A DNA stretch of 64,000 nucleotides from Ulva prolifera (GCA_023078555.1 CM041201.1:7695172-7759171); one strand, 5' to 3'. Shown: positions 45,400 through 56,530, numbered from the stretch's first letter. Program-made: numbers and translations. The notes: generated by a model from the sequence alone, not told the origin.

Positions 45400-46565
45400 G
45401 TTGGCGCTGCGTTGATAGCACGGAGCGCCCAACCTGGATCTGTGAGCAGCGGTGTGCGCCAACGTAGGACGTTACTTAAGCTCATTGTCGCGTGGCATGG
45501 TTGCAGGCGCGTGGGCCGCTGATGGCTCTGTTCGAGTGCTTTTTGGGCAGCATGTCGGTGTGAGAACAAGCAAGTGTAATTGTCTGTGATTATTGTGTTG
45601 TTTGACGTGGTGTGCGCTATGAGCTGGCTACACACGCGTGAAGCGCGAGGTTATTCAAGTCGCAGCGTGCAATGTTGTAATGCATGCTTCGAGCACGGTG
45701 CAATGTTCGAGGTGCGGCCGGACATGTTGTGGTGCACGGTGTTGTCAGGATTTCATGGATGAATCATACACGAATCGGGAGTGTATTTTGTGGGTTGTGA
45801 TTGGTCATGCAAGGATCGCGTCGGCGAGCATGCATGCATCCACGTCAGCGGGTGACTTATGTGTTTAGCTGATATTTTCTGAGTGCTAGTGCGTCAGTGT
45901 GTGATGTACGTCTCACAACGCACTAGTTACAGTCCGTATCGGGTGCTAGCCATTCCCACGACACAAACATTGTGCTTTCTATTGTACTTAGTTGCACTAG
46001 ATCCACTTAGTCGGCTAAGGACTGCGATCCGCGGCGACAGGATCCGTGCATCGAAGTCACTCAGGTAACAAGTCCACCAAATGTGCTCCCGGACAGTTGC
46101 ATATCACAGTCAGACGTGCTATGCATCTAAACCGGCCGACATACATAATAATTTGGCCATGTGCCTAGCCATATCGTGCTTTAAAGAAACTTTGAGTCGA
46201 AGTGTCGCCAGTATTTGTTATGCCGATAAACACGCAACACATCACTACATTTGATGTTGTGGTTAGTATTCGCATCGTGAGTTGAAACGTACCGCTGACG
46301 GTTAGCTCGTGGCTGCCGTTGTCTTGACGATTCACTATGTTACCCGGGGCCGTGCGCTCGTACTAGCATGCATCCCATTGCTCTACGTTCCTTGGCATGC
46401 AATACGCAACAACTTGTACACTTTTCAGAGTCGCGCGATCCGCGTCAAAAGTATTTTATTGGGTCATCTCCGGCGATTATTCGACCTGGACGCGTGACGA
46501 GTGTAACATGGCCTTCAACCACAACTAGTGTCGCTACATCGCCGCACAGCTTGACGCTTGCATTT
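45400..46565. other. No supportable gene
   Basis: Short frames without motifs. Confidence 0.5.
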
Positions 46566-47305
46566 TTATGTACATCGTGAACATGAGTCATGATCTTTGA
46601 CTGTCAAAACTTTCACCTTGTCAAACCAAATTGACCTTTGTGGGAATTTGTGGTGAAGCAGCGCTCTCCTATCTTCAGCCTGCTCTTGAACCCCTTTTCT
46701 TGTAGACCACGGACACACGCTCTTCGTCATGCAGTCACAAGCTCTTCGCCTGCGGTCCACAATTTTGGATATTTGATACCCTAAGTTGCAATGGAGAATG
46801 GGCAACGCTATGTACATTATCTTATGGAAGACAACCTGCATCGCAGTTTTCGACGATGTGGCTTTCAACAAAATACATCATGGTCAATGCACACGCACTC
46901 CAACTTTGTTGCACAACACCTAGGGAACCGTTAGAACATGCAGGGGCCTTGCATGGTTAATGTTGTGGCCATGTTGTGCCACACGATAGCAACGTGAAGG
47001 CACACTTGCCGCGGGCCACGTTTGTGTCCATACCAGATGGCCGTCCCACGTACATCGTTGCTTGAATCATCTGAGGGACCACGCATGGCAGTATAAATTG
47101 GTTTTGAAGCTTGTTAGTATCAAGTTGCACCGGCTCATGGAGTGCCGACACCAAAATTGTGTCGTCCGGCGCAATCAATTGGGATCGTAGCGAGCCATGA
47201 CACGCCATCATGCACAATCGGCATGCTTACCATCTCATGCACGCGCATTAACCCCTATGCACACTCGATGAGACTAACTAGCGTCTTGACAATGGCGTCT
47301 CCGCG
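46566..47305 (-). pseudogene. Minus-strand relic sharing pieces with 26.3-27.1 kb
   Basis: Frames on the minus strand read MYIALPILHCNLGYQ (46860-46780) and LRSQLIAPDDTILVSALHEP (47190-47120). The first is shared with 27050-27130. The segment 47225-47305 is an inverse copy of 26325-26400. The two shared pieces have opposite relative orientation in the two places, so rearrangement has occurred. This is probably a decayed DNA transposon, family unknown. Confidence 0.35.
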
Positions 47306-47787
47306 GATGCGATGACAAAGAATAGTAGTTGTGCCGCAGATTGCCATGATGCCTAGGATCTGCCGACGGACCACAAAACAACCTATTTTTTTAGGCCCAC
47401 GGCAAATCCTACGTTTGAACACCTACTTGCAGTGGTTAGTATGTGCCCGGGAACGCCACCGCACATCAATCATATGATGCGTGCGTTTACTTCATGCCCC
47501 ACACAATGATGGAATCGTGCATGGTTTGATACGGCTTTTGCTTGGGTGTGTCATGGGTGCTTGCGAGCATGGCGCCACAGCGTAATAAATACCGTTGTTC
47601 ACAGTGCGCCACGTGTGTAGACAGAGTCTGAGATACTCAAACTCAAAAAGCATGGACCTAAAAAGTCCCCAGAAAAGGAAAGAAGAAGAGCAAGAAAGGT
47701 GCATCCAAGCCCAAAACACGAGGGTAGATGCGGGGCAAGGCCCTAATGGCCTATGGGGGCCTCTGTGCGTCTGCTGGCGGCGACTAG

Positions 47788-47982
47788 CGGGGGAGAGCAT
47801 CTATTTACAACCTCGACTACGCAGGCACCCAAAATCCAGTGATTGTGGGCCTACTCCAAGTACCGCTCATCAATATCAGGATGTACCTAGAAATAGATGA
47901 TGTGCACTACATTTTTTGCAGGGATATGATATTTGCCCATTTATCACGTATTGATAGTAACTGGGCGCAATTTACATGCTAA
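47788..47982 (+). CDS. Exon-like frame upstream of gene W
   Basis: After a TAG at 47785 the frame reads ASIYNLDYAGTQNPVIVGLL and VPLINIRMYLEIDDVHYIFC, ending at TAA 47980. Composition is protein-like and it lies 110 bases before gene W, so it may be an upstream exon. No donor with a phase matching 48092 was found. Confidence 0.3.
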   Translation, partial: RGRASIYNLDYAGTQNPVIVGLLQVPLINIRMYLEIDDVHYIFCRDMIFAHLSRIDSNWAQFTC

Positions 47983-48091
47983 CGTGATAGTACACCGCAA
48001 CCAACATGATGTATTGCGCACCAGGACAAAAGAGTGCATTTTTAGAAAATTCTGTAGATGTGACAAATCACATTGGCAAAATTACGTGCAG

Positions 48092-49062
48092 GATTGTCTT
48101 TGGAGAATGGGTATCCACTCATGCCAGGCATCTAGGGCTGGTTGGCTCGAGGGAACGGTGCGAGCAGACTCCACGGTGGCGGAGGTGACCTCTCGGGCGT
48201 TTGATAGGCTGCTCAAAGAACACAATCTTGTGGCGTCGAACGGATACCCTACTCGTGCGCTCACCATCATGACTAGAAACTTCCTCGTTCAGTCTGTGCT
48301 GCAGCACCTTGACATCAATGATTGCCACTTCGGCGTGGGGCCCGAGGCGCTTGTACGCTTCCCGCAGCGCCGGGATGCTGCCGCGGCCGATGCGTTTGCG
48401 GGCTGTTGCGCAAGCTGCTTAGCCGTGGAGCTCTGCGAGCGGTGCAGGCACACAGTGCACACCGGCGAGCACGCTACCACCTCTGAGCCGTCGCCCATGA
48501 CTCCACCGGGATGCAAGCAACGCATGCACACGTCGGCTGGGGCACCGTTGGGGGTGTGATGCGTGCTGCGTGCTGCGACCTGACTGCCGGGCTTCCGGGC
48601 TGCATTCTTACCTTGGGCGGGCAGCAAGCGCGCCGTGCTAATCTGCGCGCCTGCTGCGTGCAGTGCAAGCCGTGCTTGGGGTGCATCTTCGTGTTGCGCT
48701 GGTGACTGTTGAGGCGGAGGCCTCATTGGTTCCTCGCATGCACGGGGGGGTAGTGCATGCGCGCCTGCAGCATGTTGTACTGCGTGCTGGGCGACAATGG
48801 CGACGGGGGCCGCATCATCAGCCGCTACAAGTGCATTGCCGGTTCGGCACGCTGGGCTGGGGTAGTTGGGGCTATTACCATGCTCCTCAGGCTTGGCGTG
48901 CTGGGAGTGTGGCACAGAGTGCCCAAGAACACCTTGAAGCAAGCAGAAGAGGCCTCGTCCGTCATGCTTTTCCTCCAGCGGGCCGACGTCGGCCGTGTTG
49001 TCGCTGGCCTCATCCCTGCATGCATGCGGGGTTGTTGCTTTGACGACCGGCACTTCGCGTGA
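48092..49062 (+). CDS. Gene W, cysteine-rich protein of unknown function (3 exons)
   Basis: Exons 48092-48553, 48625-48701 and 48771-49062 join in phase (GGG|GTGTGA..GGGCAG, phase 0; TG|GTGACT..CTGCAG, phase 2), giving 276 codons and a TGA at 49060. Exon 1 has TVAEVTSRAFDRLLKEHNL and CCASCLAVELCERCRHTVH. Exon 2 is CCVQCKPCLGC. Exon 3 has KCIAGSARWAGVVGAITMLL and VPKNTLKQAEEASSVMLFLQ. The C-x2-C pairs suggest zinc binding. No named family is recognised. An opposite-strand frame of 352 codons across this region is the mirror of these exons. An N-terminal exon is probably missing. Confidence 0.45.
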
Positions 49063-49369
49063 AGCATAGCACAACATTCGCGTGCTGCTGTGGGCGAAGC
49101 TGCACATGCATGCGTACCTGCTGCAGCCCACGACCGTGAAGAGACCTTCATAAGAGCATAGACCACTCTGCCTGGCGGTGGTGTTGGAAACAGACTGCGG
49201 CGCCGTCGTGGCGCGCACGACCCTGATTCTCGCCCGCGTGACGTAGGCGCACGCCATCGTCACCGCCTCTTGCACAGTTGCGCGGCCTGATTCCGCATAA
49301 ATCACAGCGGGTACCCGCGACGATGCGCTCTTGCACTGCGCACTCATACGTCATTTATCTATGTGACCT

Positions 49370-50020
49370 CTTCACGATGTGATGATGACACAGATGACAG
49401 AGACAAAGGATGCAGAAATCAGACCGGAAAAAAAGGCAAAGCAGCGCCCGTCACACGATCCCGCTATACCGCTATACATTCTACATTCCTGTGGCATGAA
49501 GACAGGTGTACCTGAGATCAGGCAGGTGCACAACGGAACGCCAAGGCAGACGTGAACGCATCCCAGGTTCACTCTATACGTACACTGCGAGACACTGGAA
49601 AACAGCCGCTGGCGGAAGGAACGCCAACGTCTATCCCTCCCCCACCGGCGCAGTCTGTGGGCAGTTTGTGGGCAGACACAATGCATCGACACCGCACGCA
49701 CCCCCACCGACGCGCGGTCGTATGCCGGCATCCACAGCTCCACGACCTGCGTCCCATCGGCGGCGACGAAGGTGCGTTCGTCATCACTGACATCACCTGG
49801 GGCCACTTCCATATCTTGAAACCTGCCCCCGCGGCGGAACGGCCGCACGGGTTCTAGATCGCGATGTCGCGGTCCTGGGCAGGTGCATGGCCGCGGCGTT
49901 GAGTTCGGAACGGGTGGTGAAGGTGGTGCCGATAACCGCCCCGGCCGGGTGGCTGGGGTAGTCCGAGCGCCCGGGTTCTTTGTTGAGCGGGCTCGAGACG
50001 AGCGCCTGCATTGCATGCAT
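49370..50020 (-). pseudogene. GC-rich minus-strand fragment, weakly SRA-like
   Basis: From about 50020 the minus strand reads MQALVSSPLNKEPGRSDYPS and then GAVIGTTFTTRSELNAAAMH (49942-49883). The latter is similar in pattern to the start of SRA-YDG domains (G-x-x-x-G-x-x-F-x-x-R-x-x-L-x-x-x-x-x-H). The frame then shifts to one with DERTFVAADGTQVVELWMPA and YDRASVGV. No complete domain is present. The assignment is tentative; the coding character of the two blocks is the firmer part. Confidence 0.3.
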
Positions 50021-50084
50021 GGCCTCAGCAAAGAACTGCTAGATGTTTCGTGAGCATTGAGGGATTGAAACGGCCATGTGGGAT

Positions 50085-50269
50085 TACGGCGCAGTAATGG
50101 CTTGTATGGTGTGTTCGATCGCAAACATGTGCTGACAGGCCTTCTCCATCCCGAACTTGGGCTGCCAGGTGGCCACCGAACTTATATACATCAACTCAAG
50201 CAAGCTGTTGATGCCGTGACCGTTGAAAAGGTTGTACAGCATCCGCACGTAGCTTTGTTTCGCCTCTAA
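50085..50269 (+). repeat. Coding-like segment shared with 30840-30930
   Basis: The plus-strand frame reads NGLYGVFDRKHVLTGLLHPE and then VDAVTVEKVVQHPHVALF before a TAA. The first part is shared with 30.86 kb in the same frame. It is probably a fragment of a dispersed gene or element of unknown type. Confidence 0.45.
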
Positions 50270-50639
50270 TTCCCTGAGGGAGTATCGGTTGCCGCTGTGA
50301 GTCAGATGAATTCAAGATATATGTCTGAGCCGCCTTGGTTGCCGCGGCGTCGGCCGAAGCTGTCCAGTCCTTCATGCACACGCCGCAAGCCTCCGTGCAT
50401 GTGATATCACGTACATGGCCGTGCATGGCGCGTTTGTGCCAGATTCTCATGAGGCCTCAGTATCCCATCCTAAGCTTGTGTGTGTCGCACCAGGGCATGC
50501 ACCAGATCTGGCGACTGTTGACGCCGCCTGTTGCCCCCACGCAAGCACCTCTCGCTGCGTGCACTGCAAGCCAAGATAGGCAGTTGTGACAAATTGGCAC
50601 TGACAAAGAGTGCTCAGGGAACAGCAGATGTGAAATGAT

Positions 50640-52424
50640 TGCGCGAATGAGATAGCGCGAGCGCTACAGCGTCCGGCTGTGTTCCACGCATGAGTGGAAA
50701 CTTCGTCGCAATAGATGTTGGCTCGTCACACCTCGTGCTGCAGTTATGGTTCGCGTTGAAAGGGGCCCAGCGGCCTGCCAGCATCCACCAATCTGCCGTT
50801 GGCCTCGTTTTGGTGCTGATGTGTGGCCTGGTATGTCCATGAAAATATTTTGACGAAAATTCCACTTGTGGCGATGGCTTTGGTGAGATGTCTGTTTAGA
50901 GTCCATATGGTTTGCAGAATCCAGGAGCGACTGAGGTCAAGGTGGTCAGCATCCATGGTAGGGGCCTCAAATATCAGTCCATAATCCATGGCAATAGGAA
51001 CAGCAGAGAGACTGTGTGCTTCTTTCAACTGCTCCGCAATGTGGTACAATTCACGATCATGTGGATTGCGACCAATGTATACATTGTATTCGAGAGGAGT
51101 TGCCACTGGCTTGCAGTCTTGCATATCAAAACGCAGCAGCACATTTTCGACCATCATCGCTTGTGAAAACGTTATCGATTTCATCGGTTGATCACGTTCG
51201 ATCTTTATGCCTAGAGCATGACTCAATAGGCCCAAGTCTCGGCCTTGAAATACTTCCAGCAGTGAGCCGATGTTAGCAGCGACCAGATCGTTTTCACCGC
51301 TGAAGAACATATCGTCTACGTGCACGAATGCGTATCCATCATCAGCATTTGACACGAACAAACTAAGATCGTAGTCAGAACGATCAAAGTCCATAGCAGA
51401 GAATTGCTCGCGTAACTTTTTATGCCATTGCCTAGGAGCATGCTTAAGACCATACAAAGCCTTTTTCAATAGCCATACTTTCTGGGCATGATTGTGTTCA
51501 GCGCGGAGAGGAGGTTTTCAACATACACCTCGTCTTCCAAATCGCCATGAAGGAAAGCACATTTGATGTTCACATGCCTTACATTCCAGCCACGCCACGC
51601 AGCGAGTGCAAGAAGCAATTGTAGAGTAGCATGTTGCCCAGTTTGAACCCAAACATCATTATGATCAATGCCGTGCAGCTGAGAGCAGCCCTGAGCACAA
51701 AGTGGCTTTGTGTCGCTCAGTAGCTCCCTCGGCACCACGCTTAACCTTAAACACCCACAGACTACGAATAACTGGCCGGTCTCTAGGACGGTCCACCAGA
51801 TCATACACATCTGTATCTTTCAGAGCAGCTAGCTCTTCATCCATAATGACATTCCACTGGGAAGCCTCTGGACTGTCAAGCGCTTGCTTGAGACTAGGCA
51901 TATCCGGATCAGTCTTGACCTTGATGACAAAATAGTCTCGGCCAACATCATCCTCTATGCAAGACGGCCATAGTATAACCTTGTCGATGGCTCAAAGCAC
52001 ATCTCATCACTCCACAATCAGATTTGCTTAGTGGCATCGGAGAAACCGTAGTATCTACCACATGCAGTATTGCGTCCGTAGGCTGTACCCGGAACTTACA
52101 GAAGTTCATGTCATTTGCCAGAAAATCCTCGAAGGCTTTAGCCTCCTCATCAGGATCAATCTTGATGTTGTATGGGTACTAACCCATGTCCCACTCCGGA
52201 GCTGCGAAGAGAGGAGCCTCTGGTACCTCGTCTGCAACCTCAGCGGGAGCAGCAACCACAGCAGCAGTTGGAGGTGCCTCCACAACAGCAGGAGCAGCCA
52301 CATCAGCAGGTGAGTGAACCTCTGCAGGTGGTGGAAAGTGTAACAGATCGTCAGAGTCAGCAGAGTCTGTCTTCATGCCAAGGTACCTTACGGGTGGGGG
52401 TGGTATGGGTGTTGGTGGATGCAA
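50640..52424 (-). pseudogene. pol: copia reverse transcriptase relic (second lineage)
   Basis: Minus-strand blocks in Ty1/copia order: acidic Pro-rich linker (52424-52179), SLKQALDSPEASQWNVIMDE with LAALKDTDVYDLV (51901-51790), IKCAFLHGDLEDEVYVE (about 51570-51520), KKALYGLKHAPRQWHKKLRE and AFVHVDDMFFSG (51469-51290). The usual Y-V-D-D is here H-V-D-D. Frame breaks lie near 51470 and 51700, and after VATPLEYNVYIGRNPHDREL similarity fades. No LTR, integrase or gag is attached. Identity to the copia at 58.4-63.2 kb is low, so it is a separate family. Confidence 0.8.
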
Positions 52425-52429
52425 AATCT

Positions 52430-53035
52430 ACACCCTGGTAATGGTTGGCAAAGAAGGTGGCAAAGCGCTTGATTGTGTTAGTACTCTCCTTGGTTGTGTA
52501 CACACCATGTGACAAATGCTATGGCATGAGAATTTGCGTGCTCGGTCGGCCATGTATAGTTGTTCTCCACAAGTGTGTATTATTAGCAAGGACCTATGCG
52601 CAGCATTCATCAAGCTAGCTAGTGGGCTACACAGCCGTTACCTGTTGAGCACTCAGGTGGTACGTCGGCAATGCACAGAGCAGGGCATGTACTGTAATGT
52701 AGTGAGGCAATACGGGAACCACGTAAGACTGTAACGGAATGGTTACAATAAACTTGGAGGCACATGACTATATGCCACCGATCAGTCAAGTCTACAACGG
52801 TCATAATCACAGTAGGCAGTTAAATTTGACGTTCACTGGCTTCAGCCGAATTTCGCTGTGCCGTGAGTTATCCGGGGACGTTTTTGGCTATCCGGGTGTA
52901 ATCTGCAGGTGTGGGGCGATGGTATGGAGCTGCTGTGAATGTGCTGGTGTTGTGTGGGAGAAACTCAAGATATGCCCTGCAGCCCAGGCGGCTGTCGGGT
53001 TAGCTGCCCGAGCTAAGTCAGGCAACTCAGGGAAA
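52430..53035. other. No supportable gene
   Basis: Short frames only between the RT relic and the tRNA-like sequence. Confidence 0.5.
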
Positions 53036-53039
53036 TCGT

Positions 53040-53106
53040 CAACGGACTGTGAATCGAATACAGGTCGCCGGCTTGCGCCAGTGCTCTTCCACTGAGCTAC
53101 CCGTTG
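53040..53106 (-). tRNA. tRNA-like sequence with shortened anticodon arm
   Basis: Minus strand: acceptor arms CAACGGG and TCCGTTG pair over all seven positions (one G-T). Position 8-9 is TA, the D arm GCTC/GAGC is perfect, the A box TAGCTCAGTGG is perfect, and the T arm CTGTA-TTCGATT-CACAG has one mismatch (53-61). The stretch from the D arm to the T arm is four bases too short and no proper five-pair anticodon stem forms. It is either a tRNA pseudogene or the head of a tRNA-derived SINE; amino-acid identity cannot be assigned. Confidence 0.5.
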
Positions 53107-53582
53107 TTAAAAGTTGGTCGTTACAAGGTATCCAGTTTAAGGTCAAGGCAAATATTCAGCAGCTACACTAGAGACAATCATCCTATTTTGGTGCCAGATC
53201 ATCTTTGGCGTTCCTATGCAGCTGCATCTCGACCATCAGCATTCCTCGCCAATCACGATGAATTTCTTCACTTTGACGTTCAGAGAACTGAGCAGAATTC
53301 ACAACCGACTCTAACCCTGTCTGTCTCTACCTGTGTAGTGTAGTAATGATGCGGGCTAGCAAAGAGAGCTTTGGCGAGATGCAAGTTGAAATAGTACAAG
53401 TCTGCAGGTGACTCGGTGAGGGATTCAGGGTAGAACAGACCAGGTGTGAGAACAGACCAGGTGTGTACAAGCATCAAGTCAGGCCGTGCAGCGGAATGCA
53501 AGTGTGGGCTGTACCTTGTGCGAAAGCCCGAACCAGGTCCATCGCACAAGTGTGCACAAGTGAGTAAAGTCATGCACGATCG

Positions 53583-54060
53583 ACGAGGTCTCCATTCTAA
53601 CGACACACACCTGTGCGCGTCTGAAACGAAACAACGGCAGAGACGACCATCCTTGCATCATGCTTATTGATGACACTGCAATATATCGGGCTGACTCGGC
53701 GCGATTGAGCCGCAACAGCTGCGATCGGTGCTCCGAGCTGATGAAACCAGGCAACAAAGTCGCCGATCCGACGACCACGACAGGCAGCAACACGGAGGCT
53801 AGGAAGGAGGCTCGGAGCATGCAACAGACACGACATCGCGTCGTGCATGGAGGCTGCGATGAGCAGCGGTCGTTGTTACAGCTACGCATTCGTGGGGGCA
53901 GATCAATGGACTACAACACATGCACTGACCTCGGGTGGGCGCGCACCCATGCCCGTGCAAATTGCGGCAATCCCGCCACGGAATCACCATCGCATTGTAA
54001 CTGTTTGTCGTTTCCTGGTATCAAATACCCGCCCTGAGACCGGTTTTTGGACTGTTGGCG
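53583..54060 (+). repeat. R repeat, copy in second unit
   Basis: Homology to 500-780 and 1-120 starts at about 53583 (ACGAGGTCTCCA). It includes CATGCTTATTGATGACACTG, CGATCGGTGCTCCGAG, GACCACGACAGGCAGC and GAGCAGCGGTCGTTGTTACA. The palindrome is degraded here (GCGGCAATCCCGCC at about 53965). Only one unit is present. Confidence 0.75.
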
Positions 54061-54207
54061 ACGTTTGCACAATGTCCACGTTCGTCGACGTCCTCGAGGT
54101 CCCCGCGGTACAGTGCAAACATGATGCGCGGCGGAGATGTGTTACATGTTGATCTGAACAGCTCATTTTAGGCTAGATACAACCCCTATATGTAACGATG
54201 GTCACCC

Positions 54208-54471
54208 ATGACACTTCGGAGCTGGCTATATGGTGCCAGTAACCCATCACCACCTCCTTTGTGTGACTGTGGACATTTTGACGGCGGCCTGTACACGTGG
54301 AGGCACATCGATTCCACTATTGATCACGTGTGGTTCTCCTCTGATCCGGTGGACCGCCTATCAAAACAGTTGCCGGCTCGATATGTGGCCTGCCAAAAGG
54401 TAATACTCCCCGCTGGACCGAGTGGGCGTGGCACCCACTCGCTCAACCGCATAGGCGTCGGCCGCGGCTGA
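54208..54471 (+). CDS. Endonuclease-like exon (EEP C-terminal fragment)
   Basis: The frame reads CDCGHFDGGLYTWRHIDST, then IDHVWFSSDPVDRLSKQ, and later GRGTHSLNRIGVG. The T-W ... S-x-I-D ... S ... H-S-L order matches the C-terminal part of APE-type endonuclease/exonuclease/phosphatase domains found in LINE elements and DNA-repair enzymes, where S-R-I-D and S-D-H are conserved. Here Arg is Thr and the Asp of S-D-H is absent, so activity is doubtful. The start of the domain is not visible. It is the intact counterpart of the deleted copy at 1084-1290. Confidence 0.4.
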   Translation: MTLRSWLYGASNPSPPPLCDCGHFDGGLYTWRHIDSTIDHVWFSSDPVDRLSKQLPARYVACQKVILPAGPSGRGTHSLNRIGVGRG

Positions 54472-54893
54472 CCAACGTTGATGTCCGCCCTCCACACCTC
54501 AGCAGCGGCACCACACATGTGGGAGCGCCAGATATGTCGGATCCTTGTGCCTGTGAGCATGAAAACGTGACGGCCGAGCCCATAGTACACCCGAGCCCCC
54601 CCAACCGTCAACCCGACGCGGATCCAGATTTCTAGGTACATCACTCCGTAGCGGGATGCTGAGGCCGCCAGGGCCGGTCGTGGAACCCAGACGGCGAGTT
54701 GCAGGATGCTTTGCGTCTGAACGTCATCACCACGGTGCTTGGGGTGTTATAACGCGGCGCCTAGCGCCCAGGCTCTGCGGCTGTGGCCCTTCTCACGTGC
54801 CAGGTGCATGCAGTGCTGCATCCCCTGCATATCACAGCGTGCACGGGCTGCCCGCTGGAAATGCATCGTATGGCGGTGCGTCCTGTGGCGCCA

Positions 54894-55037
54894 ACAAGAA
54901 TTTCTCGCACGCGCGGGTGCCACCTGACGGAAGCTGACGCACACATCGTGCTCACGGGTGGAGATGTCGACGCACCCCATGAAAATGACCTGCTCTTGAG
55001 CTCCTTCCCGCCATCTTTGAAGTGTTTTATCGTCGTC
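54894..55037 (+). CDS. Conserved exon fragment, unit copy 2
   Basis: Counterpart of 1636-1773 in the same frame (HLTEADAHIVLTG, DVDAPHENDLLLSS). Nearly all differences from the other copy are substitutions that keep the frame. Function unknown. Confidence 0.3.
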
Positions 55038-55240
55038 AACATGAATCTGGCAAACAATGCGGGAGGTTGTATTGTATTGCTGGAGAGGTACACGCGATGT
55101 ACTACCTAGTAGGTGTTTGGTCGAAAGGCTGTTGTCACAATGCATAAACGTGGACACAGCGGATGTATGTTTAAGTGTGGTGTTCAAGGCCTTGTATATG
55201 GGTACTACAGTTCTGTACAAGAGGGAGCTCCCTCGAGCCT

Positions 55241-55444
55241 GTTACTGGATTGGTGTCGCAGGGGTCGCATCGATACGGGCACATGCCAACAACGTACATG
55301 TCCGCAGAGCTGGACTACCGCTGGGCGAAGGAGCAGCGGTTCCCCCGCACGTGGAGCGTGTATGTTCGATTTATCATGTGGATGAGCCCCACGGGTGGCT
55401 TGAGGCGTAGAGTGCGTGTTGATCGTGATGCTGACCGTTCCTGA
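55241..55444 (+). CDS. Conserved exon fragment, intact in copy 2
   Basis: The frame VTGLVSQGSHRYGHMPTTYM, AELDYRWAKEQRFPRTW and MSPTGGLRRRVRV runs to a TGA at 55442. Copy 1 (1973-2133) has a one-base deletion in the middle. No family is recognised; it lies between the nuclease-like exon and gene U in both unit copies. Confidence 0.35.
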   Translation, partial: VTGLVSQGSHRYGHMPTTYMSAELDYRWAKEQRFPRTWSVYVRFIMWMSPTGGLRRRVRVDRDADRS

Positions 55445-55702
55445 GGCTGATTTCGTGCAGCGGTATTGCGACAAGGCACGGCGTGGGCGACGACCCCGAG
55501 GCGCATGCCAAAAACGTAGCATTAACTCTTTACGGCGATTTGCCATTGCTAATCTATGTGACGCGGCTGGGGATTCGTGTCGCGGGGCCGTGCGGGACGC
55601 CTAGGTGCAGGCTGCAAACTTGACGGCGACCGACGTCGACGCGTCCGCTTGCCAACATCTCCGTCGTCAATAAGGCGTCGAAGGCGTGTCATCTGAGTAC
55701 AT

Positions 55703-56166
55703 ATGAGTATCGACGCCGGTGGGTTGGTGGCATCGATGGTGGAGGCCGGCTTTGTTTCTGGAGGGTTACGCGGGTTGACGGAGAGGACGAGGCTGCATGC
55801 ATATTTGCATGCATACAGTGGTGGGCGTGTGCTTGCGTCGTGCATTGCACTTGTGCACGACAAGCGCATTGAGACGTCAGTCGACTTGTGCAATGTTCGT
55901 CCAGTGCGATGTACCACCAGATGCCCACTGCCTCCTACTAGTACTGTCGGCATGCTGCAGCCCGAGGCGGTTCAACTTTGTCTTGAGTCGCACCAGTGTA
56001 GATATGGTGCATGTTTACACTGTGCGTTGTGGCTACAGGGGGAACACTGCAACCTGAACGGGGCCAGTGGGAATGCTGACTTGGATGCAAAGTCCACCTT
56101 GGCGGCTGGGAAACGCGGAGGCTGCACAGCGCCTGCCGTTGGAGGCAGTGAGGCCGTCGTGGCCCG
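55703..56166 (+). pseudogene. Gene U, 5' part, second copy (truncated by copia)
   Basis: The open frame includes LTERTRLHAYLHAYSGG, CPLPPTSTVG and HQCRYGACLHCALWLQ, and ends at the same CG|GTGGGT donor as copy 1 (2903/2904). Ten bases into the following intron the copia sequence begins at 56177, and the remaining exons of gene U are gone. Copy 1 has stops in the first third of this frame, so this copy preserves the N-terminal part better. Confidence 0.45.
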
Positions 56167-56176
56167 GTGGGTGGCT

Positions 56177-56530
56177 TGTCACAATGCATGAGCCTGCGGG
56201 CAGCAGTGTGGTGACAGGTGCACCCATGCACGGACGATCCGCGGATCCGGTGCAGGGGTAAGCCGCCAGCCGAGATTGTCTCGATGTAGTGAGAGAGATC
56301 CCGCGAGGGTTTCCCGCCGTAACCTTGAGTGTTCAGTGTGCATACAAGCATGTGCACACTGAGATCTGAAACCATTCTTCTTACTGTTTCGCGGTATTAG
56401 CACTATATCTCTCTCAAGCGTTCCTCGATTCTACCTCTATGCGCAGCAGGTATGGAACGCTGGCTACCTGATGTGACCTGAACTAAGACTGCGCGTCTTG
56501 ACCTGGCAAGCTGCAACAGTTTTCTGACAT
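56177..56530 (+). mobile_element. copia 5' LTR, plus-strand arm
   Basis: It begins TGTCACAATGCATGAGCC and ends TTTTCTGACA (354 bp). Directly after it TGGTATCGATGAATG forms the primer-binding site. Its first seven bases match the TGGTATC typical of initiator-tRNA-primed copia elements; the rest does not. Confidence 0.85.

Noticed and set aside
48289-49347. 352-codon open frame on the minus strand
   Set aside because: It is antisense to the phase-consistent exons of gene W; composition is Ala/Ser/Arg/Cys low complexity.
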